From positions 15,322,088-15,386,087 of the forward strand of contig BRKX01000018.1 in the NCBI GenBank assembly GCA_026008535.1: 64,000 bases of DNA. Direction: 5' to 3'. Of the stretch, positions 34,593 through 47,943 are shown in pieces (position 1 is the first letter of the stretch; every line of letters begins with the position of its first letter). The notes beneath the pieces are model-generated. The model was not told the origin of the DNA, made no database searches, and saw only the letters and a program-made list of their open reading frames with translations. Source of the DNA: Perilla frutescens (lineage: Eukaryota; Streptophyta; Magnoliopsida; Lamiales; Lamiaceae). The translations under genes were made by a program, and so were the position numbers.

Positions 34593-35361
34593 TTATCCAT
34601 TAATCTATTAAAATCAACGAGCATTATTAATTGGTGGAGAGAATAATAGTAATGCTATTTTTCCAATTTTAAATGAAATAAAGGGGAAATATTTACAACA
34701 ATATTCATGAAGTTTTCTTCTATAATTTATCATGTTTTAGTTTAATTTTATAATTATTTTTAGGATTCATCCCACCCAATTAGGGTTTATAATCATTTTT
34801 TAGTATTTAATTTTCAAAGAAATGATTATTATGGTTGATTATAAAAATATGATTTATAATTTTTAAAATTTCAATCTTTTGTTGATAGATGTGATCTACT
34901 AGGTCGATTATGTTATAATTAATTTTTATTTTTAAAATATCTATTATTAAACTTGTTAAATCTTGATAGATGTGATCTACTAGGTCGATTATGTTATAAT
35001 TAATTTTTATTTTTAAAATATCTATTATTAAACTTGTTAAATCGATTGTGGAATACGGATTGCAGACTTGCAATATCAAATCTGAAATAGAGGATCTCAT
35101 CCCATATTCGAGAGTCGCGACAATTAATTAACTTTTCCGTATTTCTCGGACAAATAAATGAAAAGGTAATATAATGGAATTAATTATCAGGTAAAGGAGT
35201 ACTTTTCTGGTTCGTGATTAATATTTCTAAAATTAGAATTGTTGAATTAGGATTAATAATTTTTTGAAATAGTACGTCGTAACTAATGACCAAATAATTT
35301 CTCTCTTATGCACGCGAAATGCAAAGATCGAGGAAAAGGGGTACTAAAACTGTAGTATTAA
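34593..35361. other. Spacer with an 81-bp tandem duplication
   Basis: An 81-bp unit starting GATAGATGTGATCTACTAGG occurs at 34884-34964 and 34965-35043, almost identical. It creates a spurious open frame on the minus strand. No gene seen. Confidence 0.6.
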
Positions 35362-35395
35362 TACTCCCTCCATCCCAATTATATAGTCTCATTTC

Positions 35396-37268
35396 TGTTG
35401 GAAATTAAACCGATCCGAAATAATTTCAGAAATAAAATCCGTCTTTTCGATCAAATCGAACTGGAGCGGAAGCGGTATAAATCAGACAATAGATCGTGAT
35501 ATAAAAATATAATATCCATGCGAATTAAATTTATTTATGCTAAAGAAGAGATAAAGAAAATACCTTTTTTTCTTAAATCTCCTTCGTCTTCTTTGATCAA
35601 CCTTTGAATCTTGAATATCGTAAACACCACAATCTTCCGATCTTCCGATTCGATTCTCCCTTTGAACGGCAGTGAGTGGGCACCGAAATAAATCTATTAA
35701 GTTCCTAACTTAATTTTTCTAGGATTATTTCAACACATGAAATCGTAGAATTGGGCTGTAGTATTGGGAAGATATTTAATCTGAATTAAAAATAAGCAAA
35801 AGAGAAAAGAATTTGAAATCAAATTCCTTTTGATTTCATCAAATCAAATTCACGTCTTACGTGAATTGATTAGCAAATAGAATTTGATAAAACAATTATT
35901 TGATTTGAGATTTCCACAATTCACGTCTCACGTGAATGTCCAAAGCTGCCCACTTTTAATTCTCTTCTCTTATGTTGTATTTATAGCTAGATATAGGTCA
36001 AATCCCAATACATATCAGTTTCGTATCTTAAACAGATTCAGAATCGTGTAGATAAGGAAACAAATTAATAATTATCTCATATAATTATTAATTATCACTA
36101 ATACGTAAATAATATAAATATCTTATATTTATTTAATTCCTTGCACAGTCAAACTGTGGAATATCATATACTCCCAGAATTAACTAATATTTACACATAA
36201 GCCCAAACTTTATGAAAACTTATTTTTCATCACACTTTAGGAACTTAAATATTATTATTAACCCGTCAATAATATAGGAAGGCGAATCGGGGACCATGGA
36301 CCTATAATCAAGAGCTCCAATAAATTGAATAAATAATTAAACTCTTTAATTAATTTATTTGATTTATTAATTCCGATATTATTCCACTAAAAATTCGGAA
36401 TTGCACTCTCTTTAATTATAGAACATATTTACTCTACGAATTTGAGTAGTCCATTGATTTAATCATTTCATATGAATTAATCCTCCATAGATAATTCATA
36501 ATTGAAGACAGGTAATATCCGTTAACCTCTTCAATTATTTCTTTTCCTCATTTACCATTAATTCACCAGTGAGCGATTAATTTATAAACGATTTATAAAT
36601 TAGAGATCTCTAATCACTCAGTTCCAAAATTAACAAATGAGAGAATTATCTTTCTGCTTCTCAAAAGAATGAATGGATTCCATATCTGTAAATTACATTC
36701 CCGGCCATTTAATTCAAACGTGAATCTAAAATGCAAGTTTAGAGAATGTTGGCAAACAAACTTTAACGAGCAAATTAAGAATCATATTGAAATAAACAGG
36801 AGTCTATAATCACTCAGGATTAAGATTATTCATATATGATCATCTTGTGATTTAATTTAATATTCCTTTTCTTTAACGGAATTTGAAGGAATAATTAAAT
36901 TAAATCGGTCCAAGTCCTATATGTTCATATCATATATAAATGCACCCAACTGGAAGTCTCCACATCAACAGTTTGGATAAAACGGTCACATTCATAATGT
37001 CATCGGGCTACATTAGTGACATTTTAATTAAAGATCCCATACTTAATTAAATTCGTCACGGACTTCATTTTTAGTTTATTTTCCATAATCTTAATCCTCT
37101 TGTATATAACACTTATATACTAAGATTATGGTAACATCAAATAAACTAGGGATTTTCTGTGATGTAAAATAAATGCATACAAGAAGCATATTAGTTCAAA
37201 AATAAATGTCGCTTTTATAGATAAGATAAAAACAATTCACAGTTGCTTTAAGGGCACAATCCCCAACA
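35396..37268 (-). repeat. 3' LTR of copia-1
   Basis: TGTTGG...CCAACA ends, 1873 bp. It carries the same ATTCACGTCTYACGTGAAT palindromes and TATA box as the partner LTR. The minus-strand polypurine tract (AGTGGGAGAT, 37269-37278) adjoins it. Confidence 0.95.
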
Positions 37269-37278
37269 ATCTCCCACT
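37269..37278 (-). other. Polypurine tract of copia-1
   Basis: Minus-strand AGTGGGAGAT directly precedes the LTR start TGTTGGGG. It primes plus-strand DNA synthesis in LTR retrotransposons and lies a few bases beyond the pol stop. Confidence 0.85.
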
Positions 37279-37282
37279 TGCC

Positions 37283-40200
37283 CTAAAGCATATGGGACAT
37301 GTCTCTAAGTCCAAAATTATGAATATGCCTCTCAAACACTTTTGCATGCAGAGTTTTGGTAAAAGGATCAGCAAGGTTGTCAGCAGACGCAATCTTGAGA
37401 ATTGTCGCATCTCCTCTTTGTATTATCTCTCGGATCAGATGATACTTCCTCTCTATATGCTTTGACCTCTTGTGACTTCGAGGTTCCTTTGAATTGGCCA
37501 CTGCACCACTATTGTCACAATATAAGGTGATTGGTCTATCCAAATTTGGAACAACTTCCAAATCAGTAAGGAACTTCTTTAGCCATACTGCTTCTTTAGC
37601 TGCTTCAGAAGCTGCTATATATTCAGCCTCCATAGTGGAGTCTGCAGTACTGGATTGCTTGATACTTCTCCAGACTATGGCACCGCCACCAAGAGTAAAC
37701 ACTGACCCAGATATCGACTTTCGATTATCCTTGTCTGATTGAAAATCAGAATCAGTGTATCCATCTATTTTAAGGTCATCACCCGAATAGATAAGCATAT
37801 AGTTTCTCGTTCTCCGAAGATACTTGAGAATATTCTTCACTGCTATCCAATGATCAATTCCTAGATTTGATTGAAAACGACTGACTATACCCACCGCATA
37901 ACAAATATCGGGCCTAGTACACAACATGGCATACATTAGGCTGCCTACTGCAGAGGCATAGGGTATGTGTCTCATGTTCTCTTCCTCTTCAGGTGTCTTA
38001 GGACACTGTTCCTTGGAGAGAACGACTCCATGTCGAGTTGGTAGGTAACCCTTTTTGGAATCTTGCATTCTATAACGCAACATCATCTTATCAATATAAG
38101 ATGCTTGAGACAGTGCCAATAATTTATTCTTGCGATCTCGAACAATTTGAATTCCAAGAATATAATTCGCTTCTCCCAAATCTTTCATTTGGAATTGCTT
38201 GGCCAGCCAATCTTTAATTGCAGATAACGTTTCCACATCATTCCCAATGAGTAGAATATCATCCACATAGAGTACTAAAAATGCCACTTTACCATCCTTG
38301 ATTCTCTTGTAGACACAAGGTTCATCAATGTTTTGGTCAAAACCATATGATTTAACGGTCTCATCAAATCTATGGTTCCAAGACCGAGAGGCTTGCTTTA
38401 GTCCGTAAATGGATCTAAGCAATTTGCAGACTTTCTGCTCTTGCCCTTCGGCTACAAAACCCTCTGGTTGGTGCATGTAGATATCTTCATCTAGATAGCC
38501 ATTCAAAAAGGCCGTCTTGACATCCATCTGCCATATCTCATAGTCAAGACATGCAGCGATTGAAAGAAGTATATGAATGGATTTAAGCATGGCTACAGGA
38601 GAGAAAGTCTCCTCATAGTCGACTCCTTCCTTTTGGGTATAACCCTTAGCCACAAGCCTTGCTTTGAAAGTCTCTACTTTCCCATCCACACCTCTCTTTC
38701 TCTTATAGATCCATTTGCACCCTATTAGTCTGACACCTTCAGGTAGATCTACAAGAGCCCAGACAGAATTGGAATACATAGACTCCATTTCTTGGTTCAA
38801 AGCCTCAAGCCATCTCTCTTTATCAGAATCTTCCATCGCATATCTAAATGTCAATGGATCATCATCGACTCCATCAGAAATGGCAACATTTGCCTCTTCA
38901 TCTTGACGATAGCGGATTGGTGGAACAATCACCTTCCCACTGCGTCTAGGTGCCATGATATTCTGATTTGGTTCAGTGGTATCATTAGTGGTTTCACCAA
39001 CAACTTTCGTGGACTGTGGTTTGATCTTATCATTAAGTAACTCCTCGAGTACAACTTTACTACGAGGTCGAAAGTTTTGCATATAATCATTTTCAAGAAA
39101 TATAGCATTAGTCGAAACTATTACTTTCTTTTCTTGTTGATCATAAAACAAACCTCCTCTTGTTCCAGTGGGATATCCTATGAACAGACACACTTCTGAT
39201 CGTGGATGCAATTTTCCAGTCTTTCCTTTAAGCACATGTGCTGGACACCCCCAAATGTGAAAATGGCGTAAACTAGGTTTACTTCCTTTCCACAACTCTA
39301 GAGGTGTCTTTAGGATTGACTTAGACGGAACTACATTCAAAATGTATACTGCTGTTTGCAACGCATATCCCCAAAACATATCGGGCAGTGTAGAGTAGCT
39401 CATCATGGATCTAACCATATCAAGCAAAGTCCGGTTTCTCCTTTCAGCAACACCATTTTGCTGAGGGGTGCCAGGTGTTGTGAATTGGTGTAAAATACCA
39501 TGCTCTATCAAATAGTCTTTGAACTCGGTATCAATATACTCGCCTCCTCGATCAGATCGAAGACACTTCAAAGATTTACCTAGCTGCTTTTCAACTTCTG
39601 CATGGAATTCCTTAAACTTGCCAAAAGTTTCGGATTTCCTATGCATAAGATAAAGATATCCATATCTAGAGTAATCATCAATAAAAGTGACGAAGTACTC
39701 AAAACTACCTCTAGCTTGTGTGGACAAAGAACCACAAACATCACTATGTACAAGCTCAAGAGGTTCTTTGGCTCTAGACCCCTTTGCCGTGAAAGCTCTC
39801 TTAGTCATTTTTCCTTCTAGACAGGATTCACAAATAGGAAGAGTGCTAACATTTATCTCTCTTAAAGGACCATCCTTTACTAGCCTATTTATCCTATCTA
39901 ATGAAATATGACCTAATCTTAGATGCCAAAGATATGTATCATTATCATGAAAAACCTTTTACCTTTTAGGATGTTCTACTCTAAACATTTCGGCATTTAG
40001 CAGTGGTTGTTCATTTGGCTTAATTAAATAGAGTCCATTTTCAACTTTTGCCTTACAAATATTACGCCTATTCTTGGAAATAATAATCTCATTATTACTG
40101 AAAGAAAGGGAAAACAATTGTTCATGCAACTTTGAAACAGAAATCAAATTTCTACGAAAACTAGGAATGTAATAAACATTGTTCAAAACCAGATTCCTAT

Positions 40201-41236
40201 CTATGAAATCAAGTTTAACAACTCCCACTGCTCTTGCCGAAACCACTACACCATTGCCTACTCGCATAGTGAAAGAACCATCTGCTAGCTCTTCATAAGA
40301 GTTAAGCATCTGCAAAGAAGAACAAACGTGATTAGTAGCGCCCGAATCAACTACCCAAGTAGAAGAATCTTTAGCCACTAAACAAGATTCAAGAACAAGT
40401 AAATCAAATTTACCTTTCTTTTTCTCCTTTAACTGAGCAAGGTACTTGAGACAATTTCTTTTCCAACGTCCATCCTCACTGCAATGGAAACATTTTCCCT
40501 TTGGTTTCTTTGAAGAACTGTTCTTCTTTTCATAAGAAACTTTCCTTTTCTTTTATTTTGATTGTCCACCTTGACCTTTGCCTTTTCTCTTCTTAGAAGA
40601 AGATTGCTTATTCTCGGCAACATTTGCCTCCCCTTCTTTGACCTTTCCAATTGAAATGACCTCAAAAGTTTGCAATTCATTCAGCAATCGAGTTAATGTA
40701 TAACTCAACTTATTCATCATATAGTTGCTTTTGAATTGTAGGAAAGCAGGTGAGAGTGATTCCAAAATCATACTCACTTGGGTGCCATCATCAATTGTTG
40801 CACCATGGGTTTCGGCTTCAGTGAAGTAGTTGATCATGTTCAAAACATGTTCTCCCACTGACTGTCCTTTCTTCATCTTAGCATTCATAGCCATCTTAAT
40901 AGCCTCATGCCTTGATTGAATAGAAGGTTGACCAAACATCTCATTCAGAGACTCCATCATTCCACGAGCAGTCTCTGAATTCTCATGTTTTAGTCTAAGT
41001 ACGTCATTCATACCGGCAAGCATATAGGCACGAGCCTTATTGTTTGCCATAACCCATCTTTCATAATTATCTCGTACATTACGAGCGGCGTTTGCAGGGG
41101 GTTCAGGCAGAACATTCTCAGTCAAAACAAATTTCAGGTTCTCACATGCGAGTGCAATATTAATGTTACTTTTCCACTTGACAAAGTTGTCACCAGATAA
41201 TTTTTCATGAAGCAGTGCAAGCATTGGACTAGACAT
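37283..41236 (-). pseudogene. Copia-1 gag-pol, one frame with two TAA codons
   Basis: The frame runs from ATG at 41234-41236 (MSSPM) to 37283, with in-frame TAA only near 40553 and 39959-39961. Gag has a copia Gag domain, then a zinc knuckle (CFHCSEDGRWKRNC) with Arg where His is expected. Protease follows (WVVDSGATNHVC), then the integrase zinc region (WHLRLGH, CESC) and core (IDDYSRYGY, RSDRGGEY, NGVAERRNRT). RT has the QMDVKTAFLNGYLDEDIY and YVDDILLIG motifs; RNase H has STMEAEYIA and DNSGAV. An upstream in-frame extension to 41284 exists, but the MSSPM start is more typical. The two stops and the knuckle change suggest inactivation unless the stops are read through. Confidence 0.9.
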
Positions 41237-42734
41237 ATTGCTGAAAAATAAATAAAGCAACATAAATTTAAGAACAAACATCACATAACATGTACTTTAG
41301 GAATCATAAATGTGATGCATGATGCAATAACAATTTATCCTACCAATTCCAAGGTAATTTAATCTCACAATTGATATGCCGCCGTAGGGTAGGTCAAATC
41401 AAAAGATAATTAAATAGAGACAATCTCCATTAATAAAATAAATAATCAAGACATCTCATATCTTCATTTATTTTATTAATCACTTTTTATTTTAGTCAAA
41501 AATATTAACAAACAATTTATTTATATTTTTATGAGTGTGACCCACTATTTCAGTCTTTTAAAACTAATTCATAATCGCCGCCGTAGGGTAGGAAGATTAA
41601 GAATTAAATTTTAAAAACTTATCCTTTCGGAGACAAAGCCTTGATTATTGATTTTTAGTGAAAGCCTTCCGTAGGGGGACGAAAGCTAGTCGTCGCGAGG
41701 CGTCACTAAAATCTCACCTACCTTTTTATCAATAGTGGAGACTGTAGGTATTATTGTCATAAAACCTTCTCCCACTCATTATTTTATAATAAAAGTTTCA
41801 TAAACTTTTAGGTTATAAAACATCATATGTTTTAATAAAATACAATCTTATTGGTTTATTTGATTAAAATAATTATATTTCAATCTAACAATTAGATTAA
41901 AATAAATTATCTAACCAAAATTTTATAATAAAAGTTTCACAAACTTTTAAGTTATAAAACATCATATGTTTTAATAAAAACCAATCTTATTGATTATTTG
42001 ATTAAAATTAATTTTTAACAATCTAACTTTTAGATTAAAAAATAAATAAATTTTTAATCAAATTCTTAAATTATCAAAATAATTAAGGAATTAGGATGAT
42101 CCAAAAACAACAAAAATAAACACAAGAAAAATACATAATTAGTCCATCTTAAAATTCGAACAATTCGATTGCTGCCCCCGATAGACCGTACCCGTATTTT
42201 TATTTTATTTTCATTTTTTTTTTGTGAAAATCTAATTTTTCATAAAAATCAGATTTAAATCATCCATCACAAAAAAAATAAAATAATAATCTATCTCATA
42301 GATTATATCTATCTTATAGATCAATCATAATATTAAACTCTTTAAAATTATGAACATGCTCGGAGTGGGTTTCATGAATGACATAATAATGCATGGCACA
42401 TATATCACATATACATAAAATAATTTGCAAGAAATTATAAACGATGAATTGGATCGATGCCTTAAATTACACCCTTAAATCTAAACAGAAAAAATAAATT
42501 ACATAGCGGGATAATCGGGGAGGGATAGGCAAAAATCAATCTATATAAAATTACAACTTCTATAGCCTTTAAATTTAGGGTGTACATCATGATCCTATAA
42601 AAAAAACCAATTTAAGGCACCAATCCAAAAACATCCATGCATCCATTCATCCATTCATCATAAAAATTAAGATCAAATCCTATAGCCCACTCCTAAATAA
42701 ATTTAATTCCATGGAATCATATTCTTATATCAAA
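41237..42734 (-). other. Long 5' leader of copia-1
   Basis: About 1.5 kb without a coding frame between the primer-binding site and Gag. The phrase GCCGCCGTAGGGTAGG occurs near 41380 and 41575, with a weaker form (TTCCGTAGGGGGACG) near 41668. A roughly 140-bp unit with TTTTATAATAAAAGTTTCA is tandemly duplicated at about 41780-42060. Confidence 0.7.
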
Positions 42735-42750
42735 ACCGGTCCGATACCAT
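42735..42750 (-). other. Primer-binding site of copia-1
   Basis: Minus-strand TGGTATCGGACCGG lies next to the 5' LTR end at 42752. It matches initiator tRNA-Met over TGGTATC and diverges afterwards. Confidence 0.7.
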
Positions 42751-42751
42751 T

Positions 42752-44628
42752 TGTTGGAAATTAAACCGGTCCGAAATGATTTCGGATCGAATAAAATCCG
42801 TCTTTTCGATCAAATCGAACTGGAGCGGAAGCGGTATAAATCAGACAATAGATCGTGATATAAAAATATAATATCCATGCGAATTAAATTTATTTATGCT
42901 AAAGAAGAGATAAAGAAAATACATTTTTTTCTTAAATCTCCTTCGTCTTCTTTGATCAACCTTTGAATCTTGAATATCGTAAACACCACAATCTTCCCAT
43001 CTTCCGATTCGATTCTCCCTTTGAACGGCAGTGAGTGGGCACCGAAATAAATCTCTTAAGTTTCTAACTTAATTTTTCTAGGATTATTTCAACACATGAA
43101 ATCGTAGAATTGAGCTGTAGTATTGGGAAGATATTTAATCTGAATTAAAAATAAACAAAAGAGAAAAGAATTTGAAATCAAATTCCTTTTGATTTCATCA
43201 AATCAAATTCACGTCTTACGTGAATTGATTAGCAAATAGAATTTGATAAAACAATTATTTGATTTGAGATTTCCACAATTCACGTCTCACGTGAATGTCC
43301 AAAGCTGCCCACTTTTAATTCTCTTCTCTTATGTTGTATTTATAGCTAGATATAGGTCAAATCCCAATACATATCAGTTTCGTATCTTAAACAGATTCAG
43401 AATCGTGTAGATAAGGAAACAAATTAATAATTATCTCATATAATTATTAATTATCACTAATACGTAAATAATATAAATATCTTATATTTATTTAATTCCT
43501 AGCACAGTCAAACTGTGGAATATCATATACTCTCAGAATTAACTAATATTTACACATAAGCCCAAACTTTATGAAAACTTATTTTTCATAACACTTTAGG
43601 AACTTAAATATTATTATTAACCTGTCAATAATATAGGAAGGCGAATCGGGGACCATGGACCTATAATCAAGAGCTCCAATAAATTGAATAAATAATTAAA
43701 CTCTTTAATTAATTTATTTGATTTATTAATTCCGATATTATTCCACTAAAAATTCGGAATTGCACTCTCTTTAATTATAGAACATATTTACTCTACGAAT
43801 TTGAGTAGTCCATTGATTTAATCATTTCATATGAATTAATCCTCCATAGATAATTCATAATTGAAGACAGGTAATATCCGTTAACCTCTTCAATTATTTC
43901 TTTTCCTCATTTACCATTAATTCACCAGTGAGCGATTAATTTATAAACGATTTATAAATTAGAGAGCTCTAATCACTCAGTTCCAGAATTAACAAATGAG
44001 AGAATTATCTTTCTGCTTCTCAAAAGAATGAATGGATTCCATATCTGTAAATTACATTCCCGGCTATTTAATTCAAACGTGAATCTAAAATGCAAGTTTA
44101 GAGAATGTTGGCAAACAAACTTTAACGAGCAAATTAAGAATCACATTGAAATAAACAGGAGTCTATAATCACTCAGGATTAAGATTATTCATATATGATC
44201 ATCTTGTGATTTAATTTAATATTCCTTTTCTTTAACGGAATTTGAAGGAATAATTAAATTAAATCGGTCCAAGTCCTATATGTTCATATCATATATAAAT
44301 GCACCCAACTGGAAGTCTCCACATCAACAGTTTGGATAAAACGGTCACATTCATAATGTCATCGGGCTGCATTAGTGACATTTTAATTAAAGATCCCATA
44401 CTTTAATTAAATTCGTCACGGACTTCATTTTTAGTTTATTTTCCATAATCTTAATCCTCTTGTATATAACACTTATATACTAAGATTATGGTAACATCAA
44501 ATAAACTAGGAATTTTCTGTGATGTAAAATAAATGCATACAAGAAGCATATTAGTTCAAAAATAAATGTCGTTTTTATAAATAAGATAAAAACAATTCAC
44601 AATTGATTTAAGGGCACAATCCCCAACA
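42752..44628 (-). repeat. 5' LTR of copia-1 with promoter
   Basis: 1877 bp, TGTTGG...CCAACA. The minus-strand TATA box CTATAAATAC lies at about 43336-43345. About 40-140 bases downstream of it are two perfect 8-bp-stem palindromes (43278-43296 and 43207-43225), so they probably lie in the transcript leader. Confidence 0.9.
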
Positions 44629-44874
44629 ATTTCTCCTCGCACGTAGATTAAAAATATTTATGAAAACAAGACATTAAAGCTAAATTTTCAATAATACCCT
44701 CATTAAATATTTATGACTTTCAATATTAAGTTGTTATTTTTTTAATTTCCAAGATTCAACAAGGATTTATTTGTACATTACTATGAAAATTAATGATATT
44801 TATAGTAATGAGACTATATAATTGGGACATCTCAAAATAGTAAAATAGACTTCATAATCGGGACGGAGGGAGTA

Positions 44875-46716
44875 TATAATAATCATATCTGGTGGCCATT
44901 ATAGCGGAAATTAAATGAGAAGGAAGCATAGACTAAGACGTCCAATGTCTTAGTCTTAAATTTGTGTATACATTAGAGAAATCAAATAAACGACGCCAGC
45001 AGCAATTAATATTCCATCTTCACCCTCACCCTCCGTCTGCATCACAAGTCTCTTTGAAACTTCCCTTCCGGGTCAAACACCAATAATTGAAGAAGCCGGG
45101 GTCATCCATAGATTGAGTTTAAATTAATCAATATAAACGTACGTAAAATGTCAATGAATCGGTGATAGCTAGATAAATTTGGATATTGACTTGTTGTGGG
45201 CCTGTTTCAGTTTTGACAAACTGCCCATTTCAGATTTCTTTTTACCAATAATTTATGCATGCCTGGCCGAGGCGTTTTATATATATATATATATATGCAT
45301 GTAGACAGGATATTGGAACTTACTTTGAGGGTTTTTGGGAGAAGATGAGCATTAGTAGTATGGGAAAGCTGGAGAGAAAAACAGAAGAATTATGATGAAG
45401 TGCCTTTGCTTCAAGATGGTTTCCCTCATCCCTCCTCACCACTTTAATCCTCCAAAGGTATGTCCCAATGTGCATATATGTGTAAAATTAATTCGATCAA
45501 AAAACTGTAGTCTATAAATAAGGATAAAACGTTATAAAATTATATATAAAACCCTAGCTAGGAAACCTTGGTGAAAAGATGAATAAATAATAGTTATTTA
45601 TTTGACTCTATTGAAGGTGTATCTGGTCCTATTTCTTTCTTTCTTTTTTTTTTCTAAATCCATTCTTTTGGAATTAATGAATTGATCAGATTAGAAACTT
45701 GCTAAGTTGGAGTGTTGGTATTTGATGACAGAATCAATTATACATTGTCTTTAATTTGTTTGGGCATCAATAATATAAATCCTTAAATTAAGGACATATA
45801 TGCAGACTGCTGTTGAACTTTGGATTACAACTATCATATATATATATATATCATGATGAGTCGAAGAACGTATAAATAATTAAAATTTGGATAATTTTAC
45901 TATACTAAATGAGTAGTCAATTAAAAAAAATACATTTCAATATATATATATATATGTATATCATTTTATAAATATAATAATATCTGAAAATTCTAGATTA
46001 ATCAATAATCAGAAAAATGATATAAACATAAGAGACCTAAAGTATAATTAAATTGTAACTATTCGAACATGAACCTAGAATTTATAGTCTTTTAATTTAT
46101 TTATATTTTTGTTGTTTTAAAACACACACACATAGGGAAAGAGGGATGCGTGTATCCTTTCTCAATATCATTTTTTTACAACAATTCTCAACCTTTGATT
46201 GTTGACGTATATATGTATTAATATAATTCAAATCTTCTATTCAACAATTTTTATTTTTATTTTACTGTCTAATAAAAATACAAAATTTTAATTAATATAA
46301 ATTCACAAAATCTTGCATATTCCATTTCACAATGCTTTAGTATAAAGCTAATTAAACTTACTAAAATAATTTAAATAGTTAATGAGTTCAAAATATTATT
46401 AATTATATGATTTTTTACTATCATGACAAAACACCTTATCACACATCAATTAATATAGTTTATCTCAAAAGTAAATTATATTTTTAACCCATCTATGTTA
46501 TCAATTAATTTATCTATGATATCACGATACACTGAATCAATTGAACTATTTTAATTATTACACATGTCACAAAATATTAACTTTTTTGTGTGTATTTTAT
46601 CCAAACATACATTTAATACTATATTTTTTATTGAAATATAAATGACTACATTGAACTAATAAAACTAATAATAACTTGACTAAATTAAAATGGTTTTGAA
46701 TGTATAAATATTAAGT

Positions 46717-46744
<28 letters not shown>
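44875..46744. other. Low-repeat stretch, one possible exon
   Basis: Among the few parts without clear transposon signatures. It holds (TA)n runs near 45275, 45838 and 45941 and a short possible coding exon at 45392. No gene family recognised. Confidence 0.4.
45345..45457 (+). CDS. Possible first exon (22 codons) with an overlapping upstream ORF
   Basis: ATGATGAAGTGCCTTTGC... runs open from 45392 to 45457 and ends at AAAG|GTATGT, a strong plant donor in phase 0. A 16-codon upstream ORF (45345-45395) stops in TGA overlapping the start (TTATGATG). The upstream leader lies about 50 bp after TATATATATATATGCATG. I find no downstream exon and no recognised family, so chance or a gene relic is possible. 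Confidence 0.25.
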
Positions 46745-46753
<9 letters not shown>

Positions 46754-47889
46754 TTATTATTATAACATGTGTTGCTCAATAATAAATAAATGATAAAATT
46801 TTAAAGTTTGGTTTTAATAGTTTATTGTGATATATTGTGTTCAAAGTTTCATGTTCAATATATCTTTCAAAATGTTATACATTATTTACAATTTTTTTAA
46901 GAAAAATATAATTTGATTGGCAGTTATAATTCTTGATTCAATGACTAACTAATTCAATTAGTAGTAGAATATATATCATTCTTTCCACCAGAGGATTTAA
47001 TCATCTAATTCAACCAAAACACATAATATATATCATTCTATAAAAAAAATCTAATGTATAATACTTGTACATATAACTACGTATTATATTATTATTCTAT
47101 ATATTATGTTTAGCTAAATAATTTGGGAATTTATATTAAATAATTAGTAATTCAATCTAAGTGGGAAATATTCAATTCTTCTATTTCAAATCTCTTTTCA
47201 GTAATTGAACTATGTTCATTCTCAGTCACATGATTATGGCTAGTCAACATAATCCATATTCCAAAAAATTGGGCAATATTCATTCCTCCCCCCACAATTT
47301 AATTAACTATTATTAATTAACTGAATAATCTAATATAAAATATGTTATATATAATTATCAAACCAACCAATATTCTAAATTTCTCAAATTATAAATTAAT
47401 AAGCTAGAAAAACATAACATTTGAACCAAAATTTAAAATTTATTTTTTCAATCAATCATTTATTATTGTAATATTTTAAAAGCAATGTATAAATTTTAAA
47501 TTCATTTAACGTTGGTGATTTTTTTTTTTGACAATTAACCATATTTTTAAAACTTTGTCTAGCAACTTTCAAAAAAAATCTCAAATTTGTTTATAAATTA
47601 TTATATTTATCTTCATCACTGACTTTTTTTAGGTGTTCTTCACATTAATAGATATATTTTCTAATAGTTCAGCAAATATCATCTACATGTCTTGTTGGTA
47701 CAGTGAACACAATAAATAAAGAAGTTGAAATTTAGTTTCAATAAATTTAATTCAAACTACTTTTAATCATATAAATGAGAATGGACACATAAATTTCAAG
47801 GAATAAATTAAAACTTAGCATTTTGGTTGTATAGATTATGGAACCATTTTTTTTTCAATTTTCTTTCATACCATATAACATGATTCATA

Positions 47890-47943
<54 letters not shown>

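Larger units (their letters stand above)
35396..44628 (-). mobile_element. Copia-1: 9.2 kb Ty1/copia retrotransposon
   Basis: LTRs at 35396-37268 (3' LTR) and 42752-44628 (5' LTR) are flanked by ATTTC (35391-35395, 44629-44633). The primer-binding site and polypurine tract agree with minus-strand orientation. Between them lies gag-pol in order Gag, protease, integrase, RT, RNase H, the copia order. I count about 25-30 LTR differences in 1.87 kb (about 98.5% identity), so it is the youngest datable large insertion here. Its lineage within copia is not assigned. Confidence 0.95.
35364..44872. mobile_element. Stowaway (Tc1/mariner) MITE split by a copia element
   Basis: The left end CTCCCTCCATCCCAATTATA starts at 35364 after TA. 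The right end CGGGACGGAGGGAG stops at 44872 before TA. With the retrotransposon and one TSD copy removed, about 270 bp remain. ATATAGTCTCATTTC on the left matches the complement of AATGAGACTATATAATT on the right. The TA flank and CTCCCTCCRTCCC terminus define plant Stowaway MITEs. Confidence 0.9.

Noticed and set aside
34807..35100. 97-codon frame with a duplicated peptide
   Set aside because: It results entirely from the 81-bp tandem duplication, whose length is a multiple of three.
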